Source: Balaenoptera acutorostrata
Taxonomy: Eukaryota > Chordata > Mammalia > Artiodactyla > Balaenopteridae
Reading direction: 5' to 3'
Assembly: GCF_949987535.1 (NCBI RefSeq)
Contig: NW_026645878.1
Coordinates: forward strand, 1-64,000
DNA length: 64,000 bases
Part shown: piece after piece, positions 24,625-36,936 of the stretch
How the letters are laid out: each line of letters opens with the position of its first letter
Position numbering within the stretch: position 1 is the stretch's first letter
Notes under the pieces: model-generated
What the model saw: the letters and a program-made list of their open reading frames with translations, nothing else
What the model was told of the DNA's origin: nothing
Databases searched by the model: none
Made by a program: the position numbers and the translations under genes

Positions 24625-26383
24625 TGTCAACAGAGCAGCCCTAAACTTTGGGGTGCCTGTGTCTTGCTGATTTTTAGTTTTCCCAATTTATACGCCCATG
24701 AGTGGAAGTGCCCTATGCTCTCCAAGCTGTGTTTTTTAGATGTTTCAGAACACACCGTACACTTCTCCAGAGTGGCTGTTGGCAATTTACATCCCACCCA
24801 TCAGCGTAGCAAGGCTCCCATTTCTCCATGGCCGGTCCTGCATTTCTGGTTTGGACACTTTTTTCCGCATGGCCCTTTTGCCCGCTGGGAAGCGAGACTT
24901 CTTTGGAGCACTGATTGGCCTTTCCAGGTTGCTTGGTTGGCCAAAAAGGGCGTATGCGTTTTTTCCTGAATATATTCAGGAAAAAACGCATACGCCCTTT
25001 TTGGCCAAGGGCATCATTGTCCACGTTTTGCCGCTTTTCATGTGCTTTCAAGGCGATTCGAATCTACCTCCTGAAATCTGTTTCCTGCAATTCTGCCTTG
25101 CTTTCAAAGCCTCTTCGTTGCCTTCCCTTAGTATATTTGTGGACGAGAGGTATCATTTAAAACTCTGCAGGTTTGTGAATTGCAGTGCCCCTGAGCTCCA
25201 TTTTTCAACTCGCTTTTTTGGGAGCTGGCCGCAAAAGCGCAGGATTGCTTCAGGCCCTCTTCTGGTTCTGGGGGGCAGGCTGAGCTTGTGCTTAATTCTT
25301 CTTCCTGATGGGAAAATAGAGTGACCTGTGCCTGTCCCAACACCTAGAGCTAGTCTCTCATTGGTTCCCCCTCTTCCCGTTCATCCTCAGGACAAATTGC
25401 AACCTGTACGGAACAGGAGGTTAAAGGTGCTGATTCTCCAAGGAGGGAGATGGCTAGTAAATCGGCTGGAATGGCGAACCCGAGCAAAGGAGATGAGAAA
25501 TGAGGTGCGTTTTAGAAACCTTTCCCGATCACACGGTGTACCATCTTCTGGGTTTCTCATGCCTGTTTTCGACGTAGGAAGATGCCCTTGAACCTGGAGA
25601 TTTGGGACCCATGGGATGGGTACCATGCAGTATTACTTGAAAGGGTCTGCGTTGGCTCACCCAACCTCACCGAACCTCTCAGCCCCAAGAGTGTCCACCC
25701 TTATGTCTCAATCAGCTGTGGGTCTAGATATAGTCAATCCAGGTTGCATCACAGCCCCTGAACGAATTTTGTAAGAATTTCTCTCTCTTTCACTGTCTTT
25801 GTTTAACGGGTTTTGAAAAGTAATTTATTTTTATAATGGGGTTTAGCTGCTTTTCACGGTTGTGTTTATGCCGCTTTACACACCATTGACTCACTTACGG
25901 AGAGATATCAATACATAGGTTTGATGATTCTTACTAGTCAGATATATTCTTGTGCGGTGAATAGGGGGTGTTGAGTCCAGTTCACTGAGCAAGGAGTAGG
26001 TCTTGTCTATTACATATTGGGTTTATAGAACGGTATCTGAGCTAATTTGAAACCCTTGTTTTATGCATCACCCCACCTCACCTTGCCCGTTCAGCAGCCA
26101 TAGTGTGTTTTCTAAACGTGTGACTCTGTTCTGTTTTGTAATTCAGTTCAAGTGTAGCGGTTTTTACATTCCCTCTCTAAGTGATATCTTATGATAAGTG
26201 TCTTTTTCTGTGTGACTTATTTCACTTAGAATCGTCGTACCTAAATCCACTCATCGTGCTGCTACTAGCCTTATGACGTTGATTTCATGGCTGAGTGATA
26301 TTCCATTGTACATGAGGACCACAACTTCTTTATCCATTTTTCGCTTTCCTAGGATATTTAAGGTGTAATGAAGTGGGGGTTCT
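24625..26383 (+). repeat. Satellite unit 15 (tail B, last of zone 1)
   Basis: The head is identical in type to unit 14. Private gatatagtc near 25732; type B block 25805-26111 with a private caccattgac. It keeps gcagccatag where other B tails have gcagctatag. Palindrome 24937-25008 is perfect. Confidence 0.97.
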
Positions 26384-28142
26384 TGTCAACAGAGCAGCCC
26401 TAAACTTTGGGGTGCCTGTGTCTTGCTGATTTTTAGTTTTCCCAATTTATACGCCCATGAGTGGAAGTGCCCTATGCTCTCCAAGCTGTGTTTTTTAGAT
26501 GTTTCAGAACACACCGTACACTTCTCCAGAGTGGCTGTTGGCAATTTACATCCCACCCATCAGCGTAGCAAGGCTCCCATTTCTCCATGGCCGGTCCTGC
26601 ACTTCTGGTTTGGACACTTTTTTCCGCATGGCCCTTTTGCCCGCTGGGAAGCGAGACTTCTTTGGAGCGCTGATTGGCCTTTCCAGGTTGCTTGGTTGGC
26701 CAAAAAGGGCGTATGCGTTTTTTCCTGAATATATTCAGGAAAAAACGCATACGCCCTTTTTGGCCAAGGGCATCATTGTCCACGTTTTGCCGCTTTTCAT
26801 GTGCTTTCAAGGCGATTCGAATCTACCTCCTGAAATCTGTTTCCTGCAATTCTGCCTTGCTTTCAAAGCCTCTTCGTTGCCTTCCCTTAGTATATTTGTG
26901 GACGAGAGGTATCATTTAAAACTCTGCAGGTTTGTGAATTGCAGTGCCCCTGAGCTCCATTTTTCAACTCGCTTTTTTGGGAGCTGGCCGCAAAAGCGCA
27001 GGATTGCTTCAGGCCCTCTTCTGGTTCTGGGGGGCAGGCTGAGCTTGTGCTTAATTCTTCTTCCTGATGGGAAAATAGAGTGACCTGTGCCTGTCCCAAC
27101 ACCTAGAGCTAGTCTCTCATTGGTTCCCCCTCTTCCCGTTCATCCTCAGGACAAATTGCAACCTGTACGGAACAGGAGGTTAAAGGTGCTGATTCTCCAA
27201 GGAGGGAGATGGCTAGCAAATCGGCTGGAATGGCGAACCCGAGCAAAGGAGATGAGAAATGTGGTGTGTTTTAGAAACCTTTCCCGATCACACGGTGTAC
27301 CATCTTCTGGGTTTCTCATGCCTGTTTTCGACGTAGGAAGATGCCCTTGAACCTGGAGATTTGGGACCCATGGGATGGGTACCATGCAGTATTACTTGAA
27401 AGGGTCTGCGTTGGCTCACCCAACCTCACCGAACCTCTCAGCCCCAAGAGTGTCCACCCTTATGTCTCAATCAGCTGTGGGTCTAGATATGGTCAATCCA
27501 GGTTGCATCACAGCCCCTGAACGAATTTTGTAAGAATTTCTCTCTCTTTCACTGTCTTTGTTTCACGGGTTTTGAAAAGTAATTTATTTTTATAATGGGG
27601 TTTAGCTGCTTTTCACGGCTGTGTTTATGCCGCTTTACACACCCTTGACTCACTTACGGAGAGATATCAATACATAGGTTTGAAGATTCTTCCTAGTCAG
27701 ATATATTCTTGTGCGGTGAATAGGGGGTGTTGAGTCCAGTTCACTGAAAAAGGAATAGGTCTTGTCTCTTACATATTGGGTTTATGGAACGGTACCTGAG
27801 CTAATTTGAAACCCTTGTTTTATGCATCACCCCACCTCACCTTTCCCGTTCAGCAGCCATAGTGTGTTTCCTAAACGTGTGACTCTGTTCTGTTTTGTAA
27901 TTCAGTTCAAGTGTAGCGGTTTTTACATTCCCTCTCTAAGTGGTATCTTATGATAAGTGTCTTTTTCTGTGTGACTTATTTCACTTAGAATCGTCGTACC
28001 TAAATCCACTCATCGTGCTGCTACTAGCCTTATGACGTGGATTTCATGGCTGAGTGATATTCCATTGTACATGAGGACCACAACTTCTTTATCCATTTTT
28101 CTCTTTCCTAGGATATTTAAGGTGTAATGAAGTGGGGGTTCT
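26384..28142 (+). repeat. Satellite unit 16 (first type C unit)
   Basis: The array changes subfamily here: gtggtgtgtttt replaces gaggtgcgtttt, and the tail has ttcctagtc, ggtacctgagc, aagtggtatc and tttctctttcc. It shares gctagcaaatc with unit 18 only. Private t-to-c at 26602. Palindrome 26696-26767 is perfect. Confidence 0.97.
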
Positions 28143-29901
28143 TGTCAACAGAGCAGCCCTAAACTTTGGGGTGCCTGTGTCTTGCTGATTTTTAGTTTTC
28201 CCAATTTATACGCCCATGAGTGGAAGTGCCCTATGCCCTCCAAGCTGTGTTTTTTAGATGTTTCAGAACACACCGTACACTTCTCCAGAGAGGCTGTTGG
28301 CAATTTACATCCCACCCATCAGCGTAGCAAGGCTCCCATTTCTCCATGGCCGGTCCTGCATTTCTGGTTTGGACACTTTTTTCCGCATGGCCCTTTTGCC
28401 CGCTGGGAAGCGAGACTTCTTTGGAGCGCTGATTGGCCTTTCCAGGTTGCTTGGTTGGCCAAAAAGGGCGTATGCGTTTTTTCCTGAATATATTCAGGAA
28501 AAAACGCATACGCCCTTTTTGCCCAAGGGCATCATTGTCCACGTTTTGCCGCTTTTCATGTGCTTTCAAGGCGATTCGAATCTACCTCCTGAAATCTGTT
28601 TCCTGCAATTCTGCCTTGCTTTCAAAGCCTCTTCGTTGCCTTCCCTTAGTATATTTGTGGACGAGAGGTATCATTTAAAACTCTGCAGGTTTGTGAATTG
28701 CAGTGCCCCTGAGCTCCATTTTTCAACTCGCTTTTTTGGGAGCTGGCCGCAAAAGCGCAGGATTGCTTCAGGCCCTCTTCTGGTTCTGGGGGGCAGGCTG
28801 AGCTTGTGCTTAATTCTTCTTCCTGATGGGAAAATAGAGTGACCTGTGCCTGTCCCAACACCTAGAGCTAGTCTCTCATTGGTTCCCCCTCTTCCCGTTC
28901 ATCCTCAGGACAAATTGCAACCTGTACGGAACAGGAGGTTAAAGGTGCTGATTCTCCAAGGAGGGAGATGGCTAGTAAATCGGCTGGAATGGCGAACCCG
29001 AGCAAAGGAGATGAGAAATGTGGTGTGTTTTAGAAACCTTTCCCGATCACACGGTGTACCATCTTCTGGGTTTCTCATGCCTGTTTTCGACGTAGGAAGA
29101 TGCCCTTGAACCTGGAGATTTGGGACCCATGGGATGGGTACCATGCAGTATTACTTGAAAGGGTCTGCGTTGGCTCACCCAACCTCACCGAACCTCTCAG
29201 CCCCAAGAGTGTCCACACTTATGTCTCAATCAGCTGTGGGTCTAGATATGGTCAATCCAGGTTGCATCACAGCCCCTGAACGAATTTTGTAAGAATTTCT
29301 CTCTCTTTCACTGTCTTTGTTTCACGGGTTTTGAAAAGTAATTTATTTTTATAATGGGGTTTAGCTGCTTTTCACGGCTGTGTTTATGCCGCTTTACACA
29401 CCCTTGACTCACTTACGGAGAGATATCAATACATAGGTTTGAAGATTCTTCCTAGTCAGATATATTCTTGTGCGGTGAATAGGGGGTGTTGAGTCCAGTT
29501 CACTGAAAAAGGAATAGGTCTTTTCTCTTACATATTGGGTTTATGGAACGGTACCTGAGCTAATTTGAAACCCTTGTTTTATGCATCACCCCACCTCACC
29601 TTTCCCGTTCAGCAGCCATAGTGTGTTTCCTAAACGTGTGACTCTGTTCTGTTTTGTAATTCAGTTCAAGTGTAGCGGTTTTTACATTCCCTCTCTAAGT
29701 GGTATCTTATGATAAGTGTCTTTTTCTGTGTGACTTATTTCACTTAGAATCGTCGTACCTAAATCCACTCATCGTGCTGCTACTAGCCTTATGACGTGGA
29801 TTTCATGGCTGAGTGATATTCCATTGTACATGAGGACCACAACTTCTTTATCCATTTTTCTCTTTCCTAGGATATTTAAGGTGTAATGAAGTGGGGGTTC
29901 T
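28143..29901 (+). repeat. Satellite unit 17 (type C; first half of 3,518-bp dimer)
   Basis: Has ctatgccctcc and ccagagaggc, shared by units 17-21. It has ggtcttttctc, and a G-to-C at 28522 that leaves one mismatch in the palindrome 28455-28526; both recur in unit 19. Private gtccacactt. Confidence 0.97.
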
Positions 29902-31660
29902 TGTCAACAGAGCAGCCCTAAACTTTGGGGTGCCTGTGTCTTGCTGATTTTTAGTTTTCCCAATTTATACGCCCATGAGTGGAAGTGCCCTATGCCCTCC
30001 AAGCTGTGTTTTTTAGATGTTTCAGAACACACCGTACACTTCTCCAGAGAGGCTGTTGGCAATTTACATCCCACCCATCAGCGTAGCAAGGCTCCCATTT
30101 CTCCATGGCCGGTCCTGCATTTCTGGTTTGGACACTTTTTTCCGCATGGCCCTTTTGCCCGCTGGGAAGCGAGACTTCTTTGGAGCGCTGATTGGCCTTT
30201 CCAGGTTGCTTGGTTGGCCAAAAAGGGCGTATGCGTTTTTTCCTGAATATATTCAGGAAAAAACGCATACGCCCTTTTTGGCCAAGGGCATCATTGTCCA
30301 CGTTTTGCCGCTTTTCATGTGCTTTCAAGGCGATTCGAATCTACCTCCTGAAATCTGTTTCCTGCAATTCTGCCTTGCTTTCAAAGCCTCTTCGTTGCCT
30401 TCCCTTAGTATATTTGTGGACGAGAGGTATCATTTAAAACTCTGCAGGTTTGTGAATTGCAGTGCCCCTGAGCTCCATTTTTCAACTCGCTTTTTTGGGA
30501 GCTGGCCGCCAAAGCGCAGGATTGCTTCAGGCCCTCTTCTGGTTCTGGGGGGCAGGCTGAGCTTGTGCTTAATTCTTCTTCCTGATGGGAAAATAGAGTG
30601 ACCTGTGCCTGTCCCAACACCTAGAGCTAGTCTCTCATTGGTTCCCCCTCTTCCCGTTCATCCTCAGGACAAATTGCAACCTGTACGGAACAGGAGGTTA
30701 AAGGTGCTGATTCTCCAAGGAGGGAGATGGCTAGCAAATCGGCTGGAATGGCGAACCCGAGCAAAGGAGATGAGAAATGTGGTGTGTTTTAGAAACCTTT
30801 CCCGATCACACGGTGTACCATCTTCTGGGTTTCTCATGCCTGTTTTCGACGTAGGAAGATGCCCTTGAACCTGGAGATTTGGGACCCATGGGATGGGTAC
30901 CATGCAGTATTACTTGAAAGGGTCTGCGTTGGCTCACCCAACCTCACCGAACCTCTCAGCCCCAAGAGTGTCCACCCTTATGTCTCAATCAGCTGTGGGT
31001 CTAGATATGGTCAATCCAGGTTGCATCACAGCCCCTGAACGAATTTTGTAAGAATTTCTCTCTCTTTCACTGTCTTTGTTTCACGGGTTTTGAAAAGTAA
31101 TTTATTTTTATAATGGGGTTTAGCTGCTTTTCACGGCTGTGTTTATGCCGCTTTACACACCCTTGACTCACTTACGGAGAGATATCAATACATAGGTTTG
31201 AAGATTCTTCCTAGTCAGATATATTCTTGTGCGGTGAATAGGGGGTGTTGAGTCCAGTTCACTGAAAAAGGAATAGGTCTTGTCTCTTACATATTGGGTT
31301 TATGGAACGGTACCTGAGCTAATTTGAAACCCTTGTTTTATGCATCACCCCACCTCACCTTTCCCGTTCAGCAGCCATAGTGTGTTTCCTAAACGTGTGA
31401 CTCTGTTCTGTTTTGTAATTCAGTTCAAGTGTAGCGGTTTTTACATTCCCTCTCTAAGTGGTATCTTATGATAAGTGTCTTTTTCTGTGTGACTTATTTC
31501 ACTTAGAATCGTCGTACCTAAATCCACTCATCGTGCTGCTACTAGCCTTATGACGTGGATTTCATGGCTGAGTGATATTCCATTGTACATGAGGACCACA
31601 ACTTCTTTATCCATTTTTCTCTTTCCTAGGATATTTAAGGTGTAATGAAGTGGGGGTTCT
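29902..31660 (+). repeat. Satellite unit 18 (type C; second half of dimer)
   Basis: Carries ggccgccaaag near 30506, shared with unit 20 only, and gctagcaaatc, shared with unit 16 only. Palindrome 30214-30285 is perfect. Confidence 0.97.
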
Positions 31661-33419
31661 TGTCAACAGAGCAGCCCTAAACTTTGGGGTGCCTGTGTCT
31701 TGCTGATTTTTAGTTTTCCCAATTTATACGCCCATGAGTGGAAGTGCCCTATGCCCTCCAAGCTGTGTTTTTTAGATGTTTCAGAACACACCGTACACTT
31801 CTCCAGAGAGGCTGTTGGCAATTTACATCCCACCCATCAGCGTAGCAAGGCTCCCATTTCTCCATGGCCGGTCCTGCATTTCTGGTTTGGACACTTTTTT
31901 CCGCATGGCCCTTTTGCCCGCTGGGAAGCGAGACTTCTTTGGAGCGCTGATTGGCCTTTCCAGGTTGCTTGGTTGGCCAAAAAGGGCGTATGCGTTTTTT
32001 CCTGAATATATTCAGGAAAAAACGCATACGCCCTTTTTGCCCAAGGGCATCATTGTCCACGTTTTGCCGCTTTTCATGTGCTTTCAAGGCGATTCGAATC
32101 TACCTCCTGAAATCTGTTTCCTGCAATTCTGCCTTGCTTTCAAAGCCTCTTCGTTGCCTTCCCTTAGTATATTTGTGGACGAGAGGTATCATTTAAAACT
32201 CTGCAGGTTTGTGAATTGCAGTGCCCCTGAGCTCCATTTTTCAACTCGCTTTTTTGGGAGCTGGCCGCAAAAGCGCAGGATTGCTTCAGGCCCTCTTCTG
32301 GTTCTGGGGGGCAGGCTGAGCTTGTGCTTAATTCTTCTTCCTGATGGGAAAATAGAGTGACCTGTGCCTGTCCCAACACCTAGAGCTAGTCTCTCATTGG
32401 TTCCCCCTCTTCCCGTTCATCCTCAGGACAAATTGCAACCTGTACGGAACAGGAGGTTAAAGGTGCTGATTCTCCAAGGAGGGAGATGGCTAGTAAATCG
32501 GCTGGAATGGCGAACCCGAGCAAAGGAGATGAGAAATGTGGTGTGTTTTAGAAACCTTTCCCGATCACACGGTGTACCATCTTCTGGGTTTCTCATGCCT
32601 GTTTTCGACGTAGGAAGATGCCCTTGAACCTGGAGATTTGGGACCCATGGGATGGGTACCATGCAGTATTACTTGAAAGGGTCTGCGTTGGCTCACCCAA
32701 CCTCACCGAACCTCTCAGCCCCAAGAGTGTCCACCCTTATGTCTCAATCAGCTGTGGGTCTAGATATGGTCAATCCAGGTTGCATCACAGCCCCTGAACG
32801 AATTTTGTAAGAATTTCTCTCTCTTTCACTGTCTTTGTTTCACGGGTTTTGAAAAGTAATTTATTTTTATAATGGGGTTTAGCTGCTTTTCACGGCTGTG
32901 TTTATGCCGCTTTACACACCCTTGACTCACTTACGGAGAGATATCAATACATAGGTTTGAAGATTCTTCCTAGTCAGATATATTCTTGTGCGGTGAATAG
33001 GGGGTGTTGAGTCCAGTTCACTGAAAAAGGAATAGGTCTTTTCTCTTACATATTGGGTTTATGGAACGGTACCTGAGCTAATTTGAAACCCTTGTTTTAT
33101 GCATCACCCCACCTCACCTTTCCCGTTCAGCAGCCATAGTGTGTTTCCTAAACGTGTGACTCTGTTCTGTTTTGTAATTCAGTTCAAGTGTAGCGGTTTT
33201 TACATTCCCTCTCTAAGTGGTATCTTATGATAAGTGTCTTTTTCTGTGTGACTTATTTCACTTAGAATCGTCGTACCTAAATCCACTCATCGTGCTGCTA
33301 CTAGCCTTATGACGTGGATTTCATGGCTGAGTGATATTCCATTGTACATGAGGACCACAACTTCTTTATCCATTTTTCTCTTTCCTAGGATATTTAAGGT
33401 GTAATGAAGTGGGGGTTCT
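31661..33419 (+). repeat. Satellite unit 19 (type C; near-copy of unit 17)
   Basis: Repeats the unit 17 palindrome lesion (G-to-C at 32040 within 31973-32044) and ggtcttttctc. I saw only the gtccac site differ between the two. Confidence 0.97.
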
Positions 33420-35178
33420 TGTCAACAGAGCAGCCCTAAACTTTGGGGTGCCTGTGTCTTGCTGATTTTTAGTTTTCCCAATTTATACGCCCATGAGTGG
33501 AAGTGCCCTATGCCCTCCAAGCTGTGTTTTTTAGATGTTTCAGAACACACCGTACACTTCTCCAGAGAGGCTGTTGGCAATTTACATCCCACCCATCAGC
33601 GTAGCAAGGCTCCCATTTCTCCATGGCCGGTCCTGCATTTCTGGTTTGGACACTTTTTTCCGCATGGCCCTTTTGCCCGCTGGGAAGCGAGACTTCTTTG
33701 GAGCGCTGATTGGCCTTTCCAGGTTGCTTGGTTGGCCAAAAAGGGCGTATGCGTTTTTTCCTGAATATATTCAGGAAAAAACGCATACGCCCTTTTTGGC
33801 CAAGGGCATCATTGTCCACGTTTTGCCGCTTTTCATGTGCTTTCAAGGCGATTCGAATCTACCTCCTGAAATCTGTTTCCTGCAATTCTGCCTTGCTTTC
33901 AAAGCCTCTTCGTTGCCTTCCCTTAGTATATTTGTGGACGAGAGGTATCATTTAAAACTCTGCAGGTTTGTGAATTGCAGTGCCCCTGAGCTCCATTTTT
34001 CAACTTGCTTTTTTGGGAGCTGGCCGCCAAAGCGCAGGATTGCTTCAGGCCCTCTTCTGGTTCTGGGGGGCAGGCTGAGCTTGTGCTTAATTCTTCTTCC
34101 TGATGGGAAAATAGAGTGACCTGTGCCTGTCCCAACACCTAGAGCTAGTCTCTCATTGGTTCCCCCTCTTCCCGTTCATCCTCAGGACAAATTGCAACCT
34201 GTACGGAACAGGAGGTTAAAGGTGCTGATTCTCCAAGGAGGGAGATGGCTAGTAAATCGGCTGGAATGGCGAACCCGAGCAAAGGAGATGAGAAATGTGG
34301 TGTGTTTTAGAAACCTTTCCCGATCACACGGTGTACCATCTTCTGGGTTTCTCATGCCTGTTTTCGACGTAGGAAGATGCCCTTGAACCTGGAGATTTGG
34401 GACCCATGGGATGGGTACCATGCAGTATTACTTGAAAGGGTCTGCGTTGGCTCACCCAACCTCACCGAACCTCTCAGCCCCAAGAGTGTCCACCCTTATG
34501 TCTCAATCAGCTGTGGGTCTAGATATGGTCAATCCAGGTTGCATCACAGCCCCTGAACGAATTTTGTAAGAATTTCTCTCTCTTTCACTGTCTTTGTTTC
34601 ATGGGTTTTGAAAAGTAATTTATTTTTATAATGGGGTTTAGCTGCTTTTCACGGCTGTGTTTATGCCGCTTTACACACCCTAGACTCACTTACGGAGAGA
34701 TATCAATACATAGGTTTGAAGATTCTTCCTAGTCAGATATATTCTTGTGCGGTGTATAGGGGGTGTTGAGTCCAGTTCACTGAAAAAGGAATAGGTCTTT
34801 TCTCTTACATATTGGGTTTATGGAACGGTACCTGAGCTAATTTGAAACCCTTGTTTTATGCATCACCCCACCTCACCTTTCCCGTTCAGCAGCCATAGTG
34901 TGTTTCCTAAACGTGTGACTCTGTTCTGTTTTGTAATTCAGTTCAAGTGTAGCGGTTTTTACATTCCCTCTCTAAGTGGTATCTTATGATAAGTGTCTTT
35001 TTCTGTGTGACTTATTTCACTTAGAATCGTCGTACCTAAATCCACTCATCGTGCTGCTACTAGCCTTATGACGTGGATTTCATGGCTGAGTGATATTCCA
35101 TTGTACATGAGGACCACAACTTCTTTATCCATTTTTCTCTTTCCTAGGATATTTAAGGTGTAATGAAGTGGGGGTTCT
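33420..35178 (+). repeat. Satellite unit 20 (type C; diverged copy of unit 18)
   Basis: Shares ggccgccaaag with unit 18. It adds private changes: caacttgct, tttcatggg, accctagac and ggtgtatagg. Palindrome 33732-33803 is perfect. Confidence 0.97.
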
Positions 35179-36936
35179 TGTCAACAGAGCAGCCCTAAAC
35201 TTTGGGGTGCCTGTGTCTTGCTGATTTTTAGTTTTCCCAATTTATACGCCCATGAGTGGAATTGCCCTATGCCCTCCAAGCTGTGTTTTTTAGATGTTTC
35301 AGAACACACCGTACACTTCTCCAGAGAGGCTGTTGGCAATTTACATCCCACCCATCAGCGTAGCAAGGCTCCCATTTCTCCATGGCCGGTCCTGCATTTC
35401 TGGTTTGGACACTTTTTTCCGCATGGCCCTTTTGCCCGCTGGGAAGCGAGACTTCTTTGGAGCGCTGATTGGCCTTTCCAGGTTGCTTGGTTGGCCAAAA
35501 AGGGCGTATGCGTTTTTTCCTGAATATATTCAGGAAAAAACGCATACGCCCTTTTTGGCCAAGGGCATCATTGTCCACGTTTTGCCGCTTTTCATGTGCT
35601 TTCAAGGCGATTCGAATCTACCTCCTGAAATCTGTTTCCTGCAATTCTGCCTTGCTTTCAAAGCCTCTTCGTTGCCTTCCCTTAATATATTTGTGGACGA
35701 GAGGTATCATTTAAAACTCTGCAGGTTTGTGAATTGCAGTGCCCCTGAGCTCCATTTTTCAACTCGCTTTTTTGGGAGCTGGCCGCAAAAGTGCAGGATT
35801 GCTTCAGGCCCTCTTCTGGTTCTGGGGGGCAGGCTGAGCTTGTGCTTAATTCTTCTTCCTGATGGGAAAATAGAGTGACCTGTGCCTGTCCCAACACCTA
35901 GAGCTAGTCTCTCATTGGTTCCCCCTCTTCCCGTTCATCCTCAGGACAAATTGCAACCTGTACGGAACAGGAGGTTAAAGGTGCTGATTCTCCAAGGAGG
36001 GAGATGGCTAGTAAATCGGCTGGAATGGCGAACCCGAGCAAAGGAGATGAGAAATGAGGTGCGTTTTAGAAACCTTTCCCGATCACACGGTGTACCATCT
36101 TCTGGGTTTCTCATGCCTGTTTTCGATGTAGGAAGATGCCCTTGAACCTGGAGATTTGGGACCCATGGGATGGGTACCATGCAGTATTACTTGAAAGGGT
36201 CTGCGTTGGCTCACCCAACCTCACCGAACCTCTCAGCCCCAAGAGTGTCCACCCTTATGTCTCAATCAGCTGTGGGTCTAGATATGGTCAATCCAGGTTG
36301 CATCACAGCCCCTGAACGAATTTTGTAAGAATTTCTCTCTCTTTCACTGTCTTTGTTTCACGGGTTTTGAAAAGTAATTTATTTTTATAATGGGGTTTAG
36401 CTGCTTTTCACAGCTGTGTTTATGCCGCTTTACACCCCCTTGACTCACTTACGGAGAGATATCAATACATAGGTTTGAAGATTCTTCCTAGTCAGATATA
36501 TTCTTGTGCGGTGAATAGGGGGTGTTGAGTCCAGTTCACTGAAAAAGGAATAGGTCTTGTCTCTTACATATTGGGTTTATGGAACGGTATCTGAGCTAAT
36601 TTGAAACCCTTGTTTTATGCATCACCCCACCTCACCTTTCCCGTTCAGCAGCCATAGTGTGTTTCCTAAACCTGTGACTCTGTTCTGTTTTGTAATTCAG
36701 TTCAAGTGTAGCGGTTCTACATTCCCTCTAGAAGTGATATCTTATGATAAGTGTCTTTTTCTGTGTGACTTATTTCACTTAGAATCGTCGTACCTAAATC
36801 CACTCATCGTGCTGCTACTAGCCTTATGACGTTGATTTCCTGGCTGAGTGATATTCCATTGTACATGAGGACCACAACTTCTTTATCCATTTTTCTCTTT
36901 CCTAGGATATTTAAGGTGTAATGAAGTGGGGGTTTT
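35179..36936 (+). repeat. Satellite unit 21 (transitional, 1,758 bp)
   Basis: The front keeps type C markers (gccctcc, gagaggc) while the middle reverts to cttaatatat and gaggtgcg. Private changes include ggaattgcc, aaagtgcagg, gatgtagg and gatttcctgg. The tail has one T missing in gcggttctac near 36715, and tctagaag. Palindrome 35491-35562 is perfect. Confidence 0.97.
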
